Positions 38,815 to 48,409 of a stretch of 64,000 nucleotides of DNA are shown in pieces (the first letter of the stretch is position 1; each line of letters opens with the position of its first letter). A program made the translations under genes and the position numbers. The stretch covers positions 164,191-228,190 of the forward strand of contig CAVPNH010000003.1 in assembly GCA_963706755.1 (NCBI GenBank). The letters run 5' to 3'. The notes beneath the pieces were generated by a model, which was given only the letters and a program-made list of their open reading frames with translations, did not search any database and was not told the origin of the DNA. The DNA comes from RPQJ01 sp963706755. GTDB lineage: Bacteria > Pseudomonadota > Gammaproteobacteria > Steroidobacterales > Steroidobacteraceae.

Positions 38815-40344
38815 TCAGGCGACGCGCAGCGGAATGCCGAGCGTGCGGATCCTGGCCGACCACTCGGCGGGCGCGGTGTTGTGGACCGAGGTGCCGCTCG
38901 CGTCCACGGCGACGGTCACCGGCATGTCCTTCACGTCGAACTCGTAGATCGCCTCCATGCCGAGGTCGCCGAATGCGACGACGCGCGCCGAGCGGATCGC
39001 CTTCGAGACGAGATAGGCCGCACCGCCGACCGCCATGAGGTACGCCGCCTTGTGCTTCCTGATCGCCTCGATCGCCACCGGGCCGCGCTCGGACTTGCCG
39101 ATCATCGCGATCAGGCCCGTCTTCTCGAGCATCATGTCGGTGAACTTGTCCATGCGCGTCGCAGTCGTGGGACCGGCGGGACCCACCACTTCGTCGCGCA
39201 CCGGATCGACGGGACCGACGTAGTAGATCACGCGGTTGGTGAAGTCGACGCCCTCCGGCAGCCCCTGTCCGCTCGCGTAGAGGTCGGCGATGCGCTTGTG
39301 CGCGGCATCGCGGCCGGTGAGCATCCGGCCGTTCAGGAGCAGCGTCTCGCCCGGCTTCCAGCCCGCCACCTCGGCGCGCGTCAGCGTGTCGAGGTTCACG
39401 CGGCGCGAGCCGGCGCCCGCGGTCCACGTCACCTTCGGCCAGTGCTCGAGCGACGGCGGCTCCAGCGCCGCGGGTCCCGTGCCGTCGAGCACGAAGTGCG
39501 CATGCCGCGTCGCCGCGCAATTCGGGATCATCGCGACCGGCTTCGACGCGGCGTGGGTCGGATAGGTGAGGATCTTCACGTCGAGCACGGTCGTGAGGCC
39601 GCCGAGGCCCTGCGCGCCGATGCCGAGCGCATTGACCTTTTCGTAGAGCGAGATGCGCAGTTCCTCGAGCTTGTTCGACGGGCCGCGCTCGAGGAGCTCG
39701 TGCATGTCGAGCGGCTCCATGAGGGATTCCTTCGCGAGCAGCATGGCCTTCTCGGCTGTGCCGCCGATACCGATGCCGAGCATGCCCGGGGGGCACCAGC
39801 CCGCGCCCATGGTCGGCACGGTCTTCACCACCCAGTCCTCGATCGAGTCGCTGGGGTTCAGCATCACGAACTTCGACTTGTTCTCAGAGCCGCCGCCCTT
39901 GGCGGCGACCGTCACCTCGACCTTGTCGCCGGGAACCAGCTCGACGTGGAAGACGGCCGGCGTATTGTCCTTCGTGTTCCTGCGGCCGAACGCCGGGTCG
40001 TCCACGACCGAGGCGCGCAGACGATTGTCCGGGAATTCGTAGGCCCGGTGCACGCCCTCGTTGATCATTTCGGACAGACTGCGCCGCGTCTCCCAGCGCA
40101 CGTCCATGCCCACCTTGAGGAACATGTTGACGATGCCGGTGTCCTGGCAGATCGGGCGATGCCCCTCGGCGCACATCCGCGAATTGGTGAGGATCTGCGC
40201 GATTGCGTCTTTCGCCGCGGGGGACTGCTCGCGCTCGTAGGCGCGGCCGAGGTGCTCGATGTAGTCGACCGGGTGGTAGTAGGAGATGAACTGCAGCGCG
40301 TCGGCGACGCTCTGCACGAACTCGTCCTCGCGGATCACGGTCAT
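38815..40344 (-). CDS. class I fumarate hydratase (iron-sulfur)
   Basis: A 509-residue oxygen-sensitive Fe-S fumarase, alpha and beta parts fused in one chain as in FumA/FumB. The N-terminal part has cluster cysteines in RPICQDTGIVNMF and GAGWCPPGMLGIGIGG and in IPNCAATRHAHF. The C-terminal part has VGPVDPVRDEVVGPAGPTTA and VGGAAYLVSKAIRSA. It interconverts fumarate and malate in the citric acid cycle. The ATG at 40344 fits the family start. It follows gatB at 11 bp. Confidence 0.95.
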   Translation of the reverse strand: MTVIREDEFVQSVADALQFISYYHPVDYIEHLGRAYEREQSPAAKDAIAQILTNSRMCAEGHRPICQDTGIVNMFLKVGMDVRWETRRSLSEMINEGVHRAYEFPDNRLRASVVDDPAFGRRNTKDNTPAVFHVELVPGDKVEVTVAAKGGGSENKSKFVMLNPSDSIEDWVVKTVPTMGAGWCPPGMLGIGIGGTAEKAMLLAKESLMEPLDMHELLERGPSNKLEELRISLYEKVNALGIGAQGLGGLTTVLDVKILTYPTHAASKPVAMIPNCAATRHAHFVLDGTGPAALEPPSLEHWPKVTWTAGAGSRRVNLDTLTRAEVAGWKPGETLLLNGRMLTGRDAAHKRIADLYASGQGLPEGVDFTNRVIYYVGPVDPVRDEVVGPAGPTTATRMDKFTDMMLEKTGLIAMIGKSERGPVAIEAIRKHKAAYLMAVGGAAYLVSKAIRSARVVAFGDLGMEAIYEFDVKDMPVTVAVDASGTSVHNTAPAEWSARIRTLGIPLRVA

Positions 40345-40355
40345 GTCGCGGCTCC

Positions 40356-41792
40356 TCAGCCGCTGAGCTTGCGCTTCAGCAGCTCGTTCAGTTGCGCCGG
40401 GTTGGCCTTGCCCTGGGTGGCCTTCATCGCCTGGCCGACGAAGAACCCGAACAGCTTGTCCTTGCCCGAGCGGTACTCGGCGAGCTGCTGGGGATTCTTC
40501 GCCATCACCTCGTCGATGGCCTTCTCGATCGACGAGGTGTCGGTGATCTGCCGCAGGCCCCGGGCGTCGATGATCTCGTCGGCGCCCCTGCCCTCGGTCC
40601 ACATCGCCTCGAAGACTTCCTTGGCGATCTTGCCGGAGATCGTGTTGTCGCCGATGCGCGACAGCAGCTGCGCGAGCGCGGCCGCGGGCACCCGGCTCTG
40701 CTGGACCTCGAGGCCGTCGCGGTTCAGCGCGCCCGAGAGATCGCCCATGACCCAGTTCGCCGCGAGCTTGTGCTGCCCGCCGAGGCCCTGCACGACGGTT
40801 TCGTAGTAGTCGGCCAGCTCGCGGCTCGCCGTCAGCACGCCCGCGTCGTACGCCGAGAGCCCGTGGTCCGCGACCAGGCGCGCTGCCTTCTCGTCGGGAA
40901 GCTCGGGCAGCGTGGCGCGCACGGACTCGATCAGCGCGTCGTCGATCGCGAGCGGCAGGAGGTCGGGGTCCGGGAAGTAGCGGTAGTCGTTCGCCTCTTC
41001 CTTCGAGCGCATGGGACGTGTCTCGCCACGGTCCGGGTCGTAGAGGCGCGTCTCCTGCACCACCTTGCCGCCGCCCTCGATCAGGTCGACCTGGCGCTCG
41101 ACCTCGTAGTTGATGGCGCGCTCGACGAAGCGGAACGAGTTCAGGTTCTTGATCTCGGCGCGCGTGCCGAAGGTGGCCTGCCCCTTCGGGCGCACCGAGA
41201 CGTTGGCGTCGCAGCGGAACGAGCCTTCCTGCATGTTGCCGTCGCAGATCTCGAGGTACCGCACCAGCGTGTGGATCTTCTTCATGTACGCCACGGCTTC
41301 CTTCGCCGAGCGCATGTCGGGCTCCGAGACGATCTCGAGCAGCGGCGTTCCCGCACGGTTGAGATCGATGCCGGAGAGCCCGTGGAAGTCCTCGTGCAGA
41401 GACTTGCCGGCGTCCTCCTCGAGGTGGGCGCGCGTGATGCCGATGCGCTTGACCGTGCCGTCCTCGAGCACGATGTCGAGCGATCCCGACTGCACCACCG
41501 GCAGCTCGTACTGGCTGATCTGGTAGCCCTTGGGCAGGTCGGGGTAGAAGTAGTTCTTGCGCGCGAAGACCGAGCGGCGCGCGACCGTCGCGCCCGTGGC
41601 GAGGCCGAAGCGCACGGCCATGCGCACCGCCTCGAAGTTGAGCACCGGCAGCACGCCCGGGTAACCGAGGTCCACCAGGTTGGCCTGCGTGTTCGGACCC
41701 GCGCCGAACGCGGTGGACGAGCCCGAGAAGATCTTGCTCGCCGTCGCGAGCTGCGCGTGGATCTCGAGGCCGATGACGGTTTCCCATTCCAT
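40356..41792 (-). CDS. gatB: Asp/Glu-tRNA amidotransferase subunit B
   Basis: 478 residues of the GatCAB complex, which amidates misacylated Asp-tRNA(Asn) and Glu-tRNA(Gln). Motifs: VIGLEIHAQLATASKIFSGS (start of the cradle domain), YPDLPKGYQISQYELPVV, DLNRAGTPLLEIVSEPDM and the C-terminal tail domain ending NELLKRKLSG. The tRNA-Gln gene lies in this window at 11.4 kb, but whether GatCAB serves Gln or Asn here depends on whether glnS and asnS exist elsewhere. It follows gatA with a 53-bp gap that contains the 41798-41830 repeat. Confidence 0.97.
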   Translation of the reverse strand: MEWETVIGLEIHAQLATASKIFSGSSTAFGAGPNTQANLVDLGYPGVLPVLNFEAVRMAVRFGLATGATVARRSVFARKNYFYPDLPKGYQISQYELPVVQSGSLDIVLEDGTVKRIGITRAHLEEDAGKSLHEDFHGLSGIDLNRAGTPLLEIVSEPDMRSAKEAVAYMKKIHTLVRYLEICDGNMQEGSFRCDANVSVRPKGQATFGTRAEIKNLNSFRFVERAINYEVERQVDLIEGGGKVVQETRLYDPDRGETRPMRSKEEANDYRYFPDPDLLPLAIDDALIESVRATLPELPDEKAARLVADHGLSAYDAGVLTASRELADYYETVVQGLGGQHKLAANWVMGDLSGALNRDGLEVQQSRVPAAALAQLLSRIGDNTISGKIAKEVFEAMWTEGRGADEIIDARGLRQITDTSSIEKAIDEVMAKNPQQLAEYRSGKDKLFGFFVGQAMKATQGKANPAQLNELLKRKLSG

Positions 41793-41797
41793 ATGAG

Positions 41798-41830
41798 AGC
41801 GGATAGTGATTGGCGGTTAGCGGATAGCGA
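41798..41830. repeat. GCGGATAG-type direct repeat between gatA and gatB
   Basis: Two copies of an AGCGGATAG unit, agcggatagtga (41798-41809) and gcggttagcggatagcga (41813-41830). The same unit recurs at 53738-53764 and, inverted, at 53803-53847. It lies in the gap between gatA and gatB. Origin unknown. Confidence 0.6.
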
Positions 41831-41845
41831 GGAAAGGATAGGGCG

Positions 41846-43318
41846 TCATTCGTAGCCCGGCGGGAGCCTTCGGTGCCAGTCCGTGCGCTGCTGGTACTGG
41901 TGCGAGGCCGACAGCAGCAGGGACTCGGAGAAGTGCGGGCCGACGAGTTGCAGCCCGACCGGCAGGTCCCGGCCGGCCTCGCTCACGAAGCCGCAGGGAA
42001 CGGAGATCGCCGGCAGCCCGGCCAGATTCGCCCCGATCGTGTAGATGTCGTTCAGGTACATCGTGATCGGGTCGCTGGTCTTCGCACCAAGCTCGAACGC
42101 GGGCGTCGGCGTCGTGGGCCCGAGCACCACGTCCACCTCGCCGAAGGCGCGCGCGAAGTCCGCCGTGATCACCTGCCGCACTTTCTGCGCCTTCAGGTAG
42201 TAGGCGTCGTAGTAGCCGGCCGAGAGCACGTACGTCCCGGTCATGATGCGACGCTTCACCTCGTCGCCGAAGCCCTCGCCGCGCGAGCGCTTGTAGAGGT
42301 CCATGAGGTCGCGCGGCGCCTCGCAGCGGTGCCCGAAGCGCACGCCGTCGAACCGCGAGAGGTTGGAGGAGCATTCCGCCGGGGCCACGACGTAGTAAGT
42401 CGGCACCGACAGGGGCAGCGCGGGCAGGCTCACCTCGCGTACCGTCGCGCCACCGGCGCGGAGCACCTCGATGGCATCGTGTACGAGCTTGCCGACGCCC
42501 GGCTCGAGGCCCTTGTCGAAGAACTCGCGGATGACACCGACGCGCAGGCCCGCGAGCGGCCGCGAGAGCTCGGTGACGTAGTCCGGCACGGGCGCGTCCA
42601 CGCTCGTGGAATCGCGGGGGTCGAAGCCCGCCATCGCACCGAGGAGCAGCGCTGCGTCTTCGGCCGTCTTCGTGAGCACGCCGGCCTGGTCGAGGCTGGA
42701 GGCGAAGGCGATCATGCCGTAGCGCGAGACCCGGCCGTAGGTGGGCTTCAGGCCGGTCAGGTTGGTGAGCGCCGCCGGCTGGCGGATCGAGCCCCCGGTG
42801 TCCGTGCCGCTGGCCGCCGGCACGAGCCGGGCCGCGACCGCCGCGGCCGAGCCGCCCGAGGAGCCGCCCGGAACCCGGGACGGGTCCCAGGGATTGCGCA
42901 CCGGTCCGTACCAGCTGGTCTCGTTGGACGAACCCATCGCGAACTCGTCCATGTTCGTCTTGCCGAGCAGCACCGTGCCGGCCGCCTTCCAGCGCTCGAC
43001 GACGGTGGCGTCGTAGGGCGCCACGAAATTCGAGAGCATCCGGGACGAGCAGGTCGTCAGGATGCCGTCAGTGCAGAAGATGTCCTTGTGCGCGATCGGG
43101 ACCCCGGTGAGGGGGCCGCCCCCGCCCTTCGCCAGCAGTTCGTCCGCGGCGCGCGCATCCGCCAGCGCGCGGTCCGCCGTGACCGTGACGAAGGCGTTCA
43201 GCCCCGGCGCCATGCGCTCGATGCGGCCGAGGAAGTGCAGGGTGAGATCGAGGCTCGAGAACCGCCGGGCCCTGAGCCCGGCCGCCAGTTCGGCGACGGT
43301 CAGCGTGTGCAGCGACAT
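41846..43318 (-). CDS. gatA: Asp/Glu-tRNA amidotransferase subunit A
   Basis: 490 residues of the amidase-signature family. It supplies ammonia from Gln to GatB. The catalytic Ser-cisSer-Lys triad: Lys in PIAHKDIFCTDG (about residue 77), and the serines in RVPGGSSGGSAAAVAARL and the downstream TDTGGSIRQPAAL. Length and motifs normal. The gene is between gatC (9 bp upstream) and gatB (53 bp downstream), minus strand, divergent from mreB. Confidence 0.97.
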   Translation of the reverse strand: MSLHTLTVAELAAGLRARRFSSLDLTLHFLGRIERMAPGLNAFVTVTADRALADARAADELLAKGGGGPLTGVPIAHKDIFCTDGILTTCSSRMLSNFVAPYDATVVERWKAAGTVLLGKTNMDEFAMGSSNETSWYGPVRNPWDPSRVPGGSSGGSAAAVAARLVPAASGTDTGGSIRQPAALTNLTGLKPTYGRVSRYGMIAFASSLDQAGVLTKTAEDAALLLGAMAGFDPRDSTSVDAPVPDYVTELSRPLAGLRVGVIREFFDKGLEPGVGKLVHDAIEVLRAGGATVREVSLPALPLSVPTYYVVAPAECSSNLSRFDGVRFGHRCEAPRDLMDLYKRSRGEGFGDEVKRRIMTGTYVLSAGYYDAYYLKAQKVRQVITADFARAFGEVDVVLGPTTPTPAFELGAKTSDPITMYLNDIYTIGANLAGLPAISVPCGFVSEAGRDLPVGLQLVGPHFSESLLLSASHQYQQRTDWHRRLPPGYE

Positions 43319-43327
43319 GCTCTGGCC

Positions 43328-43618
43328 TCACTCTATGACTTTGGGCACGAGGTACAGGCCGGCCGCGACCGCCGCGGCATTCTGCTGGTACTTCTCGTGC
43401 CTGTCCGTCTCGCTGACCACGTCCGGGCGCAGGCGCTGGACCTGGTCGGCGAGCGGGTGGGCCATGGGCGCAACGTCACCGGTGTCGGCCGCAGAGAGCT
43501 GCTCGACAAAGTCGATGATGCGGGACAGGCTGTCCACGTAGACCGGCATCTGGGCCTCGACGATCTCGAGGCGGGCGAGGTGGGCGATGCCCTCGACCTG
43601 GGCGCGCGTCAGGCTCAT
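43328..43618 (-). CDS. gatC: Asp/Glu-tRNA amidotransferase subunit C
   Basis: 96 residues; the small subunit that wraps round GatA and stabilises the complex. Family pattern: HLARLEIVEAQMPVYVDSLS, then DFVEQLSAADTGDVAPMAHP and LRPDVV. The ATG at 43618 gives the standard N-terminus MSLTRAQVEGIAHLARLEI; the frame is open further upstream but without conserved sequence. It is the first gene of gatCAB, divergent from mreB. Confidence 0.95.
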   Translation of the reverse strand: MSLTRAQVEGIAHLARLEIVEAQMPVYVDSLSRIIDFVEQLSAADTGDVAPMAHPLADQVQRLRPDVVSETDRHEKYQQNAAAVAAGLYLVPKVIE

Positions 43619-43669
43619 GGAAACGCTCTGAGGACCTTGAAAAACAGCCGAAGAATGATACATGGCGCC

Positions 43670-43698
43670 TTGCCGAATGTCCTGACAATGGTTAAATT
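43670..43698 (+). promoter_or_regulatory. candidate sigma-70 promoter for mreB
   Basis: TTGCCG at 43670-43675, a 17-bp spacer and TAAATT at 43693-43698. A start near 43705 would leave a leader of about 50 nt before the mreB ATG. Two mismatches in -35 and two in -10, so moderate strength. Confidence 0.4.
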
Positions 43699-43754
43699 GC
43701 CCTGATCCCGCGCGAGCCCGCGCGGCCCTCCTCCCCAGGCCCGTCTTCCCCCAG

Positions 43755-44798
43755 ATGTTCAAGAAACTTCGAGGCTATTTTTCCAACGACCTGTCGATCG
43801 ACCTCGGCACCGCAAACACCCTGATCTACGTGCGCGGCAAGGGCATCGTGCTGAACGAGCCCTCGGTGGTCGCGATCCGGGAGGAACCCTCGCGCGGCGG
43901 CAAGAAGATCGAGGCCGTCGGCACGGAAGCGAAGAACATGCTGGGCCGGACGCCCGGCAACATCACCGCCATCCGGCCGCTGAAGGACGGCGTGATCGCC
44001 GACTTCACCGTGACCGAGAAGATGCTGCAGTACTTCATCGAGAAGGTGCACGGCAACCGCCTCATCCGCCCGAGCCCGCGAGTCCTGGTGTGCGTGCCCT
44101 ACGGCTCGACCCAGGTCGAGCGCCGCGCGATCCAGGAGTCGGCCGAGGGCGCCGGCGCCCGCTGGGTGCGGCTGATCGAGGAACCGATGGCGGCTGCGGT
44201 CGGCGCCGGGATGCCGGTGCACGAGGCGCGCGGCTCGATGGTGCTCGACATCGGCGGCGGCACGTCCGAAGTGGCGGTCATTTCGCTGAACGGCATCGTC
44301 TACGCGGCGTCCGTCCGCATCGGCGGCGACCGCTTCGACGAGGCGATCATCAACTACGTGCGCCGCAACTACGGCATCCTGATCGGCGAGGCGACCGCCG
44401 AGCGCATCAAGATAGAGATCGGCTCGGCGTATCCCGGCCAGCAGGTGCGCGAGATCTCGGTCAAGGGCCGCAACCTCTCCGAGGGCGTGCCGCGCAGCTT
44501 CACGCTCAATTCGAACGAGATCCTCGAAGCGCTGCAGGAACCGCTGCAGGGCATCGTCGGCGCGGTCAAGGCCGCGCTCGAGCAGACACCGCCCGAGCTC
44601 GGCTCGGACGTCGCCGAGCGCGGCATCGTGCTGACGGGCGGCGGCGCGCTGGTGCGCGACATCGACAAGTTGCTGATGGAGGAGACGGGCCTGCCGGTCG
44701 TGGTGGCCGAGGACCCGCTCACCTGCGTCGCTCGCGGCGGCGGCAAGATGCTGGAGCTCATCGACGAGCACGGCCCGGGCCTCTTCGGCCTGGATTGA
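43755..44798 (+). CDS. mreB: rod shape-determining actin MreB
   Basis: A 347-residue cytosolic actin homologue that polymerises under the inner membrane and positions the elongasome. ATP-site motifs: SIDLGTANTLIYV (phosphate 1), VLDIGGGTSEVAVIS (phosphate 2) and GIVLTGGGALVRDIDKLL (adenosine). The N-terminal amphipathic MFKKLRGYF binds membrane. First gene of mreBCD-mrdA-rodA on the plus strand. Confidence 0.98.
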   Translation: MFKKLRGYFSNDLSIDLGTANTLIYVRGKGIVLNEPSVVAIREEPSRGGKKIEAVGTEAKNMLGRTPGNITAIRPLKDGVIADFTVTEKMLQYFIEKVHGNRLIRPSPRVLVCVPYGSTQVERRAIQESAEGAGARWVRLIEEPMAAAVGAGMPVHEARGSMVLDIGGGTSEVAVISLNGIVYAASVRIGGDRFDEAIINYVRRNYGILIGEATAERIKIEIGSAYPGQQVREISVKGRNLSEGVPRSFTLNSNEILEALQEPLQGIVGAVKAALEQTPPELGSDVAERGIVLTGGGALVRDIDKLLMEETGLPVVVAEDPLTCVARGGGKMLELIDEHGPGLFGLD

Positions 44799-44829
44799 CC
44801 GAGAGCGTGACCGTCCGCCCGCCGTCACC

Positions 44830-45849
44830 GTGGTCGACCTGAGCCACGACTCGCGCCCGATCATCGGCCGCGGCCCGCCGCTCGGCGCCTCGTTCATGGC
44901 GCTGGCAACGGCATCGATCGCGCTCATGGTGGCCGACGTCCGCTACGGCCAGCTCGAGCAGGTGCGCGGCTGGCTCAACTCCGCGGCATATCCGCTGCAG
45001 CTCGCCATCGACCTGCCCTTCCGTGCCTGGGGCTGGCTCACCGAGTCGTTCGCCGACCGGGAACGCCTGGAGCGCGACAACCTTGCCCTGACTGCGCGCC
45101 TCCGGCTCGCCGACCTGCAGCTGCAGAAGTTTGCCGCGCTCCAGGAGGAGAACCGCCGCCTGCGCGCGATGCGCAGGAGTTCGGCCGGCGTCGCGACGCG
45201 CGCGATCGTGGCCTCGATTCTCAACGTCGATCTCGATCCCTTCCGGCATCGCGTACTCCTCGACAAGGGATCCGCCGACGGCGTCTTCAAGGGCCAGGCC
45301 GTGCTCGACGCACAGGGCATCTTCGGCCAGGTCTGGCGCGTCAACGCGCGATCCTCCGAGGCCATCCTGATCAGCGACGCGGAGCACGCGATTCCAGTGC
45401 GGTCGAATCGCAGCGGCGTGCGCACGATCGCGGTCGGCACCGGCGACCCGAACCGCCTGTCGCTGCCGTTCGTGACCGGCGAGTCCGACATCCGCAAGGG
45501 CGACCTGCTGCTGTCCACCGGCATGGGCGGCGTCTTCCCGCCCGGCTACCCCGTGGCGCGCGTCACCAGGGTCGAACGCAGCGCCAAGGCGACGTTCGCG
45601 ATCGTCGAAGCCCGGCCGACCGCGGCCCTCGACCGTGACAGCGAGGTAATGCTCGTTTGGTTCGATGCGCCGGCGCCCGTGGAAACACCGCCGGCGACCG
45701 GCTCTCCAGCAGCGACACCGCCTGCAGCCCGTTCTCCTGAGGCCGCGCCACCTGCAGCCGGCTCTCCCGCCGCAACGCCACCTGCGGCTGACTCGCCGCC
45801 GGCGTCTCCGGCGCCGACGATCGCTCCACCGCCAGGAGCGGCGCAATGA
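44830..45849 (+). CDS. mreC: rod shape-determining protein MreC
   Basis: 339 residues. A short N-terminal membrane helix (FMALATASIALMVADVRYG) is followed by a coiled coil (ERDNLALTARLRLADLQLQ) and periplasmic beta domains with LLDKGSADGVFKGQAVLD and LLLSTGMGGVFPPGYPVA. Links MreB to PBP2. The GTG start at 44830 is used. From about residue 285 a Pro/Ala/Ser/Thr tail with eight-residue repeats (SPAATPPA type) extends the protein well past the usual end. The stop overlaps the mreD start (ATGA at 45846). Confidence 0.95.
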   Translation: MVDLSHDSRPIIGRGPPLGASFMALATASIALMVADVRYGQLEQVRGWLNSAAYPLQLAIDLPFRAWGWLTESFADRERLERDNLALTARLRLADLQLQKFAALQEENRRLRAMRRSSAGVATRAIVASILNVDLDPFRHRVLLDKGSADGVFKGQAVLDAQGIFGQVWRVNARSSEAILISDAEHAIPVRSNRSGVRTIAVGTGDPNRLSLPFVTGESDIRKGDLLLSTGMGGVFPPGYPVARVTRVERSAKATFAIVEARPTAALDRDSEVMLVWFDAPAPVETPPATGSPAATPPAARSPEAAPPAAGSPAATPPAADSPPASPAPTIAPPPGAAQ

Positions 45850-46328
45850 GGCGCGACATGCTCGGTCGGCGGATCCTGTACTGGCTCAGCGTCGCCGCGG
45901 GCCTGGTGCTCGCGATCGTGCCGCTCCCCGCCTGGCTCGACGCTGCACGCCCGGACCTCGCGCTGCTCGCGGTCATCTACTGGATCCTCGCGAGCCCGCG
46001 CATCGCCGGGCTCTGGTACGCCTGGCTCGCCGGACTGTTCCTCGACGTGCTGCGCGGCATGGTGCTCGGCCAGCACGCGCTCGGGTTTCTCGTGGTCGCG
46101 TTCCTGACGCACCGCCTGCAGCTGCGCATGCGCATGTTCCCGATCCCCCACCAGGCTGCGGTGGTGCTGCTGCTGCTCGCGCTGTATCACTTCATCATCT
46201 TCTGGACCGACGGGCTCACGGGGCACGGCTACACCGGCTGGAACCGATGGCTGCCGGTGCTGTCGGGCGCGCTGCTGTGGCCGCTGATCGTCGCGGCCGG
46301 CGACACCCTGACCCGCCGTTCTCGCTGA
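45846..46328 (+). CDS. mreD: rod shape-determining protein MreD
   Basis: A 160-residue inner-membrane protein with about five hydrophobic segments (AAGLVLAIVPLPAWLDA, LALLAVIYWILASPR, AWLAGLFLDVLRGMVLGQHA). It has the family pattern GLFxDxxxGxxLGxxAL. Part of the elongasome with MreC and RodA. It starts inside the mreC stop and ends 14 bp before mrdA. Confidence 0.95.
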   Translation: MRRDMLGRRILYWLSVAAGLVLAIVPLPAWLDAARPDLALLAVIYWILASPRIAGLWYAWLAGLFLDVLRGMVLGQHALGFLVVAFLTHRLQLRMRMFPIPHQAAVVLLLLALYHFIIFWTDGLTGHGYTGWNRWLPVLSGALLWPLIVAAGDTLTRRSR

Positions 46329-46342
46329 GCGCGGTCCGCACG

Positions 46343-48409
46343 ATGCCGCGCGCAGTCCGCCTCAAGGATCACTGGTCCGAGCAGCGCATGTTCGGGCGGC
46401 GGGTACTCGCCGCGACCGCGGTGATCCTCGTGTGCCTGTCCGCACTCACGGCGCGGCTGGTCTACCTGCAGGTCCTGCGGCACGACTACTTCAGCGACCT
46501 CTCCCAGGGCAATCGCATCCGCATCGACCCGGCGCCGCCGAGCCGCGGCCTGATCCTGGACCGGCACGGAGTTCCGCTCGCGCTCAACCGCCCCGCCTAC
46601 CAGCTGGAGGTCACGCGCGAACAGACGCCCGACCTCGAGGACACGCTGCACCGCCTGGTCGCGCTGGGCCTGCTGGCCGCCGAGGACTACGGCCAAGTGC
46701 TGCGCACGATCAGGGCCCGGCGCAGCTTCGACTCGGTGCCCGTGCGCCTGCAGTTGAGCGAGGAGGAACTCGCGCGGTTCGCGGTACGTCGCCAGGACTT
46801 CCCGGGCGTCGAGGTCCGCCCGCGCCTGACCCGCTACTACCCGCTCGGCGGCACGGGCGTGCACGCCCTCGGCTACGTCGGCGCCATCAGCGAACAGGAC
46901 GAGAAGCGCATCGACCTGGCGAATTACGCGGGCACGACGCTGATCGGGAAGCTCGGCGTCGAGCGGGCGTACGAGGACGAACTGCACGGACAGACGGGTT
47001 ACCAGCAGTTGCTGGTAAATGCGCAGGGCCGCCACGTGGAACGTGTAGGCACGCAGGCTGCGGAACTCCAGCGGCACGAGCCCATGGCCGGCGATGACCT
47101 CTACCTGGCGGTGGACGCCCGCGTGCAGCAGGCCGCGGAGGATGCGCTCGCGGGACAGCGCGCCGCCGTCGTGGCCATCGACCCGCGCAACGGCGACGTA
47201 CTTGCATTCGTCAGCACGCCGACTTTCGACCCGAACGCATTCGCGCGCGGGCTCTCCTACGCGGAATACGCGGCGCTCTCGGGTGACATCGACGTGCCCC
47301 TCTACGACCGCGCGCTGCGCGGCGTCTACCCGCCCGGCTCGACGGTAAAGCCGCTCGTCGCGCTCGCGGCGCTCGAGTACGGCGTTGCGAAGCCCGACGA
47401 GACGCGTTTCTGCCAGGGCTACTTCCAGCTGCCCGGCGACAGTCACCGCTACCGCGACTGGAAGAAGGGCGGGCACGGCACGGTGGACATGCACTCCGCC
47501 ATCGCCCAGTCCTGCGACACCTACTTCTACGCGGTCGCCGAGCGGCTCGGGATCGACCGCCTGCACGACTTCCTGGCCCGGTTCGGCCTCGGGGAAAAGA
47601 CCGGAATCGACGTCGCCGGCGAGCGTGCGGCGCTGCTGCCCTCGCGCGAGTGGAAGAAGAAGGCCTTCAAGCGCAGGGACCTCCAGATCTGGTTCCCCGG
47701 CGAGACCGTCATCGTCGGCATCGGCCAGGGCTACATGCTGGTGACCCCGCTGCAGCTTGCGCAGGTCGCGGCGACGATCTCCATGCGCGGCAAGCGCTAC
47801 ACGCCGCGGCTCGTAACGCGCATACGCGACGCGAGTACGGGCAAGATCCGGGACCTGCCGCCGCGCGAGCTGCCCTCGGTCAAGGTCGGCGATCCCGCTC
47901 ACTGGGACGTAATCATCGGCGGCATGATCGGCGTGACCAACGACTGGAACGGCACGGCGCGCCGCGTCCAGGGGGACGCGCCCTACAAGATCGCAGGCAA
48001 GTCCGGCACGGCGCAGGTGTTCGGTCTCAGGCAGGACCAGAAGTACAAGGAATCCGAGGTGGCGGAGCGCCTGCGCGACCACGGCCTCTTCATCGCGTTC
48101 GCGCCCGCCGACGACCCGAGGATCGCGGTTGCGGTCGTGGTCGAGAACGGGCGCAGCGGCAGCGGCACGGCGGGACCGATCGCGCGCAAGGTGATCGACG
48201 CCTACCTGCAGCCAGACTCTATTACGTCCGCATCGACTGGTGCTGCCGCATCACCTGCCACGGGCGCGCCGCCAAACGAAGCTGCAGGCGCGGCGGCACC
48301 ACAGCCCGCGGGCGCGCCGCCGAACGCAGCCACCACCGCGGCGCAACCGCTACGACCTGCGGCTCGGCCGCCCGAACCTGCGCATACCCCGGGAGGAACC
48401 GAGGAATGA
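46343..48409 (+). CDS. mrdA: penicillin-binding protein 2 (class B transpeptidase)
   Basis: 688 residues. N-terminal anchor (VLAATAVILVCLSALTARLV), then dimerisation domain (PAPPSRGLILDRHGVPLALN), then the transpeptidase domain. The active site has GVYPPGSTVKPLVALAALE (SxxK: Ser-Thr-Val-Lys), SCDTYFY (SxD) and KSGTAQVFGL (KSGT). It crosslinks sidewall peptidoglycan with RodA. The final 60 residues form an Ala/Pro/Thr low-complexity tail (from about DSITSASTGAAASPATG) that is longer than usual. The stop overlaps the rodA start (ATGA at 48406). Confidence 0.97.
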   Translation: MPRAVRLKDHWSEQRMFGRRVLAATAVILVCLSALTARLVYLQVLRHDYFSDLSQGNRIRIDPAPPSRGLILDRHGVPLALNRPAYQLEVTREQTPDLEDTLHRLVALGLLAAEDYGQVLRTIRARRSFDSVPVRLQLSEEELARFAVRRQDFPGVEVRPRLTRYYPLGGTGVHALGYVGAISEQDEKRIDLANYAGTTLIGKLGVERAYEDELHGQTGYQQLLVNAQGRHVERVGTQAAELQRHEPMAGDDLYLAVDARVQQAAEDALAGQRAAVVAIDPRNGDVLAFVSTPTFDPNAFARGLSYAEYAALSGDIDVPLYDRALRGVYPPGSTVKPLVALAALEYGVAKPDETRFCQGYFQLPGDSHRYRDWKKGGHGTVDMHSAIAQSCDTYFYAVAERLGIDRLHDFLARFGLGEKTGIDVAGERAALLPSREWKKKAFKRRDLQIWFPGETVIVGIGQGYMLVTPLQLAQVAATISMRGKRYTPRLVTRIRDASTGKIRDLPPRELPSVKVGDPAHWDVIIGGMIGVTNDWNGTARRVQGDAPYKIAGKSGTAQVFGLRQDQKYKESEVAERLRDHGLFIAFAPADDPRIAVAVVVENGRSGSGTAGPIARKVIDAYLQPDSITSASTGAAASPATGAPPNEAAGAAAPQPAGAPPNAATTAAQPLRPAARPPEPAHTPGGTEE

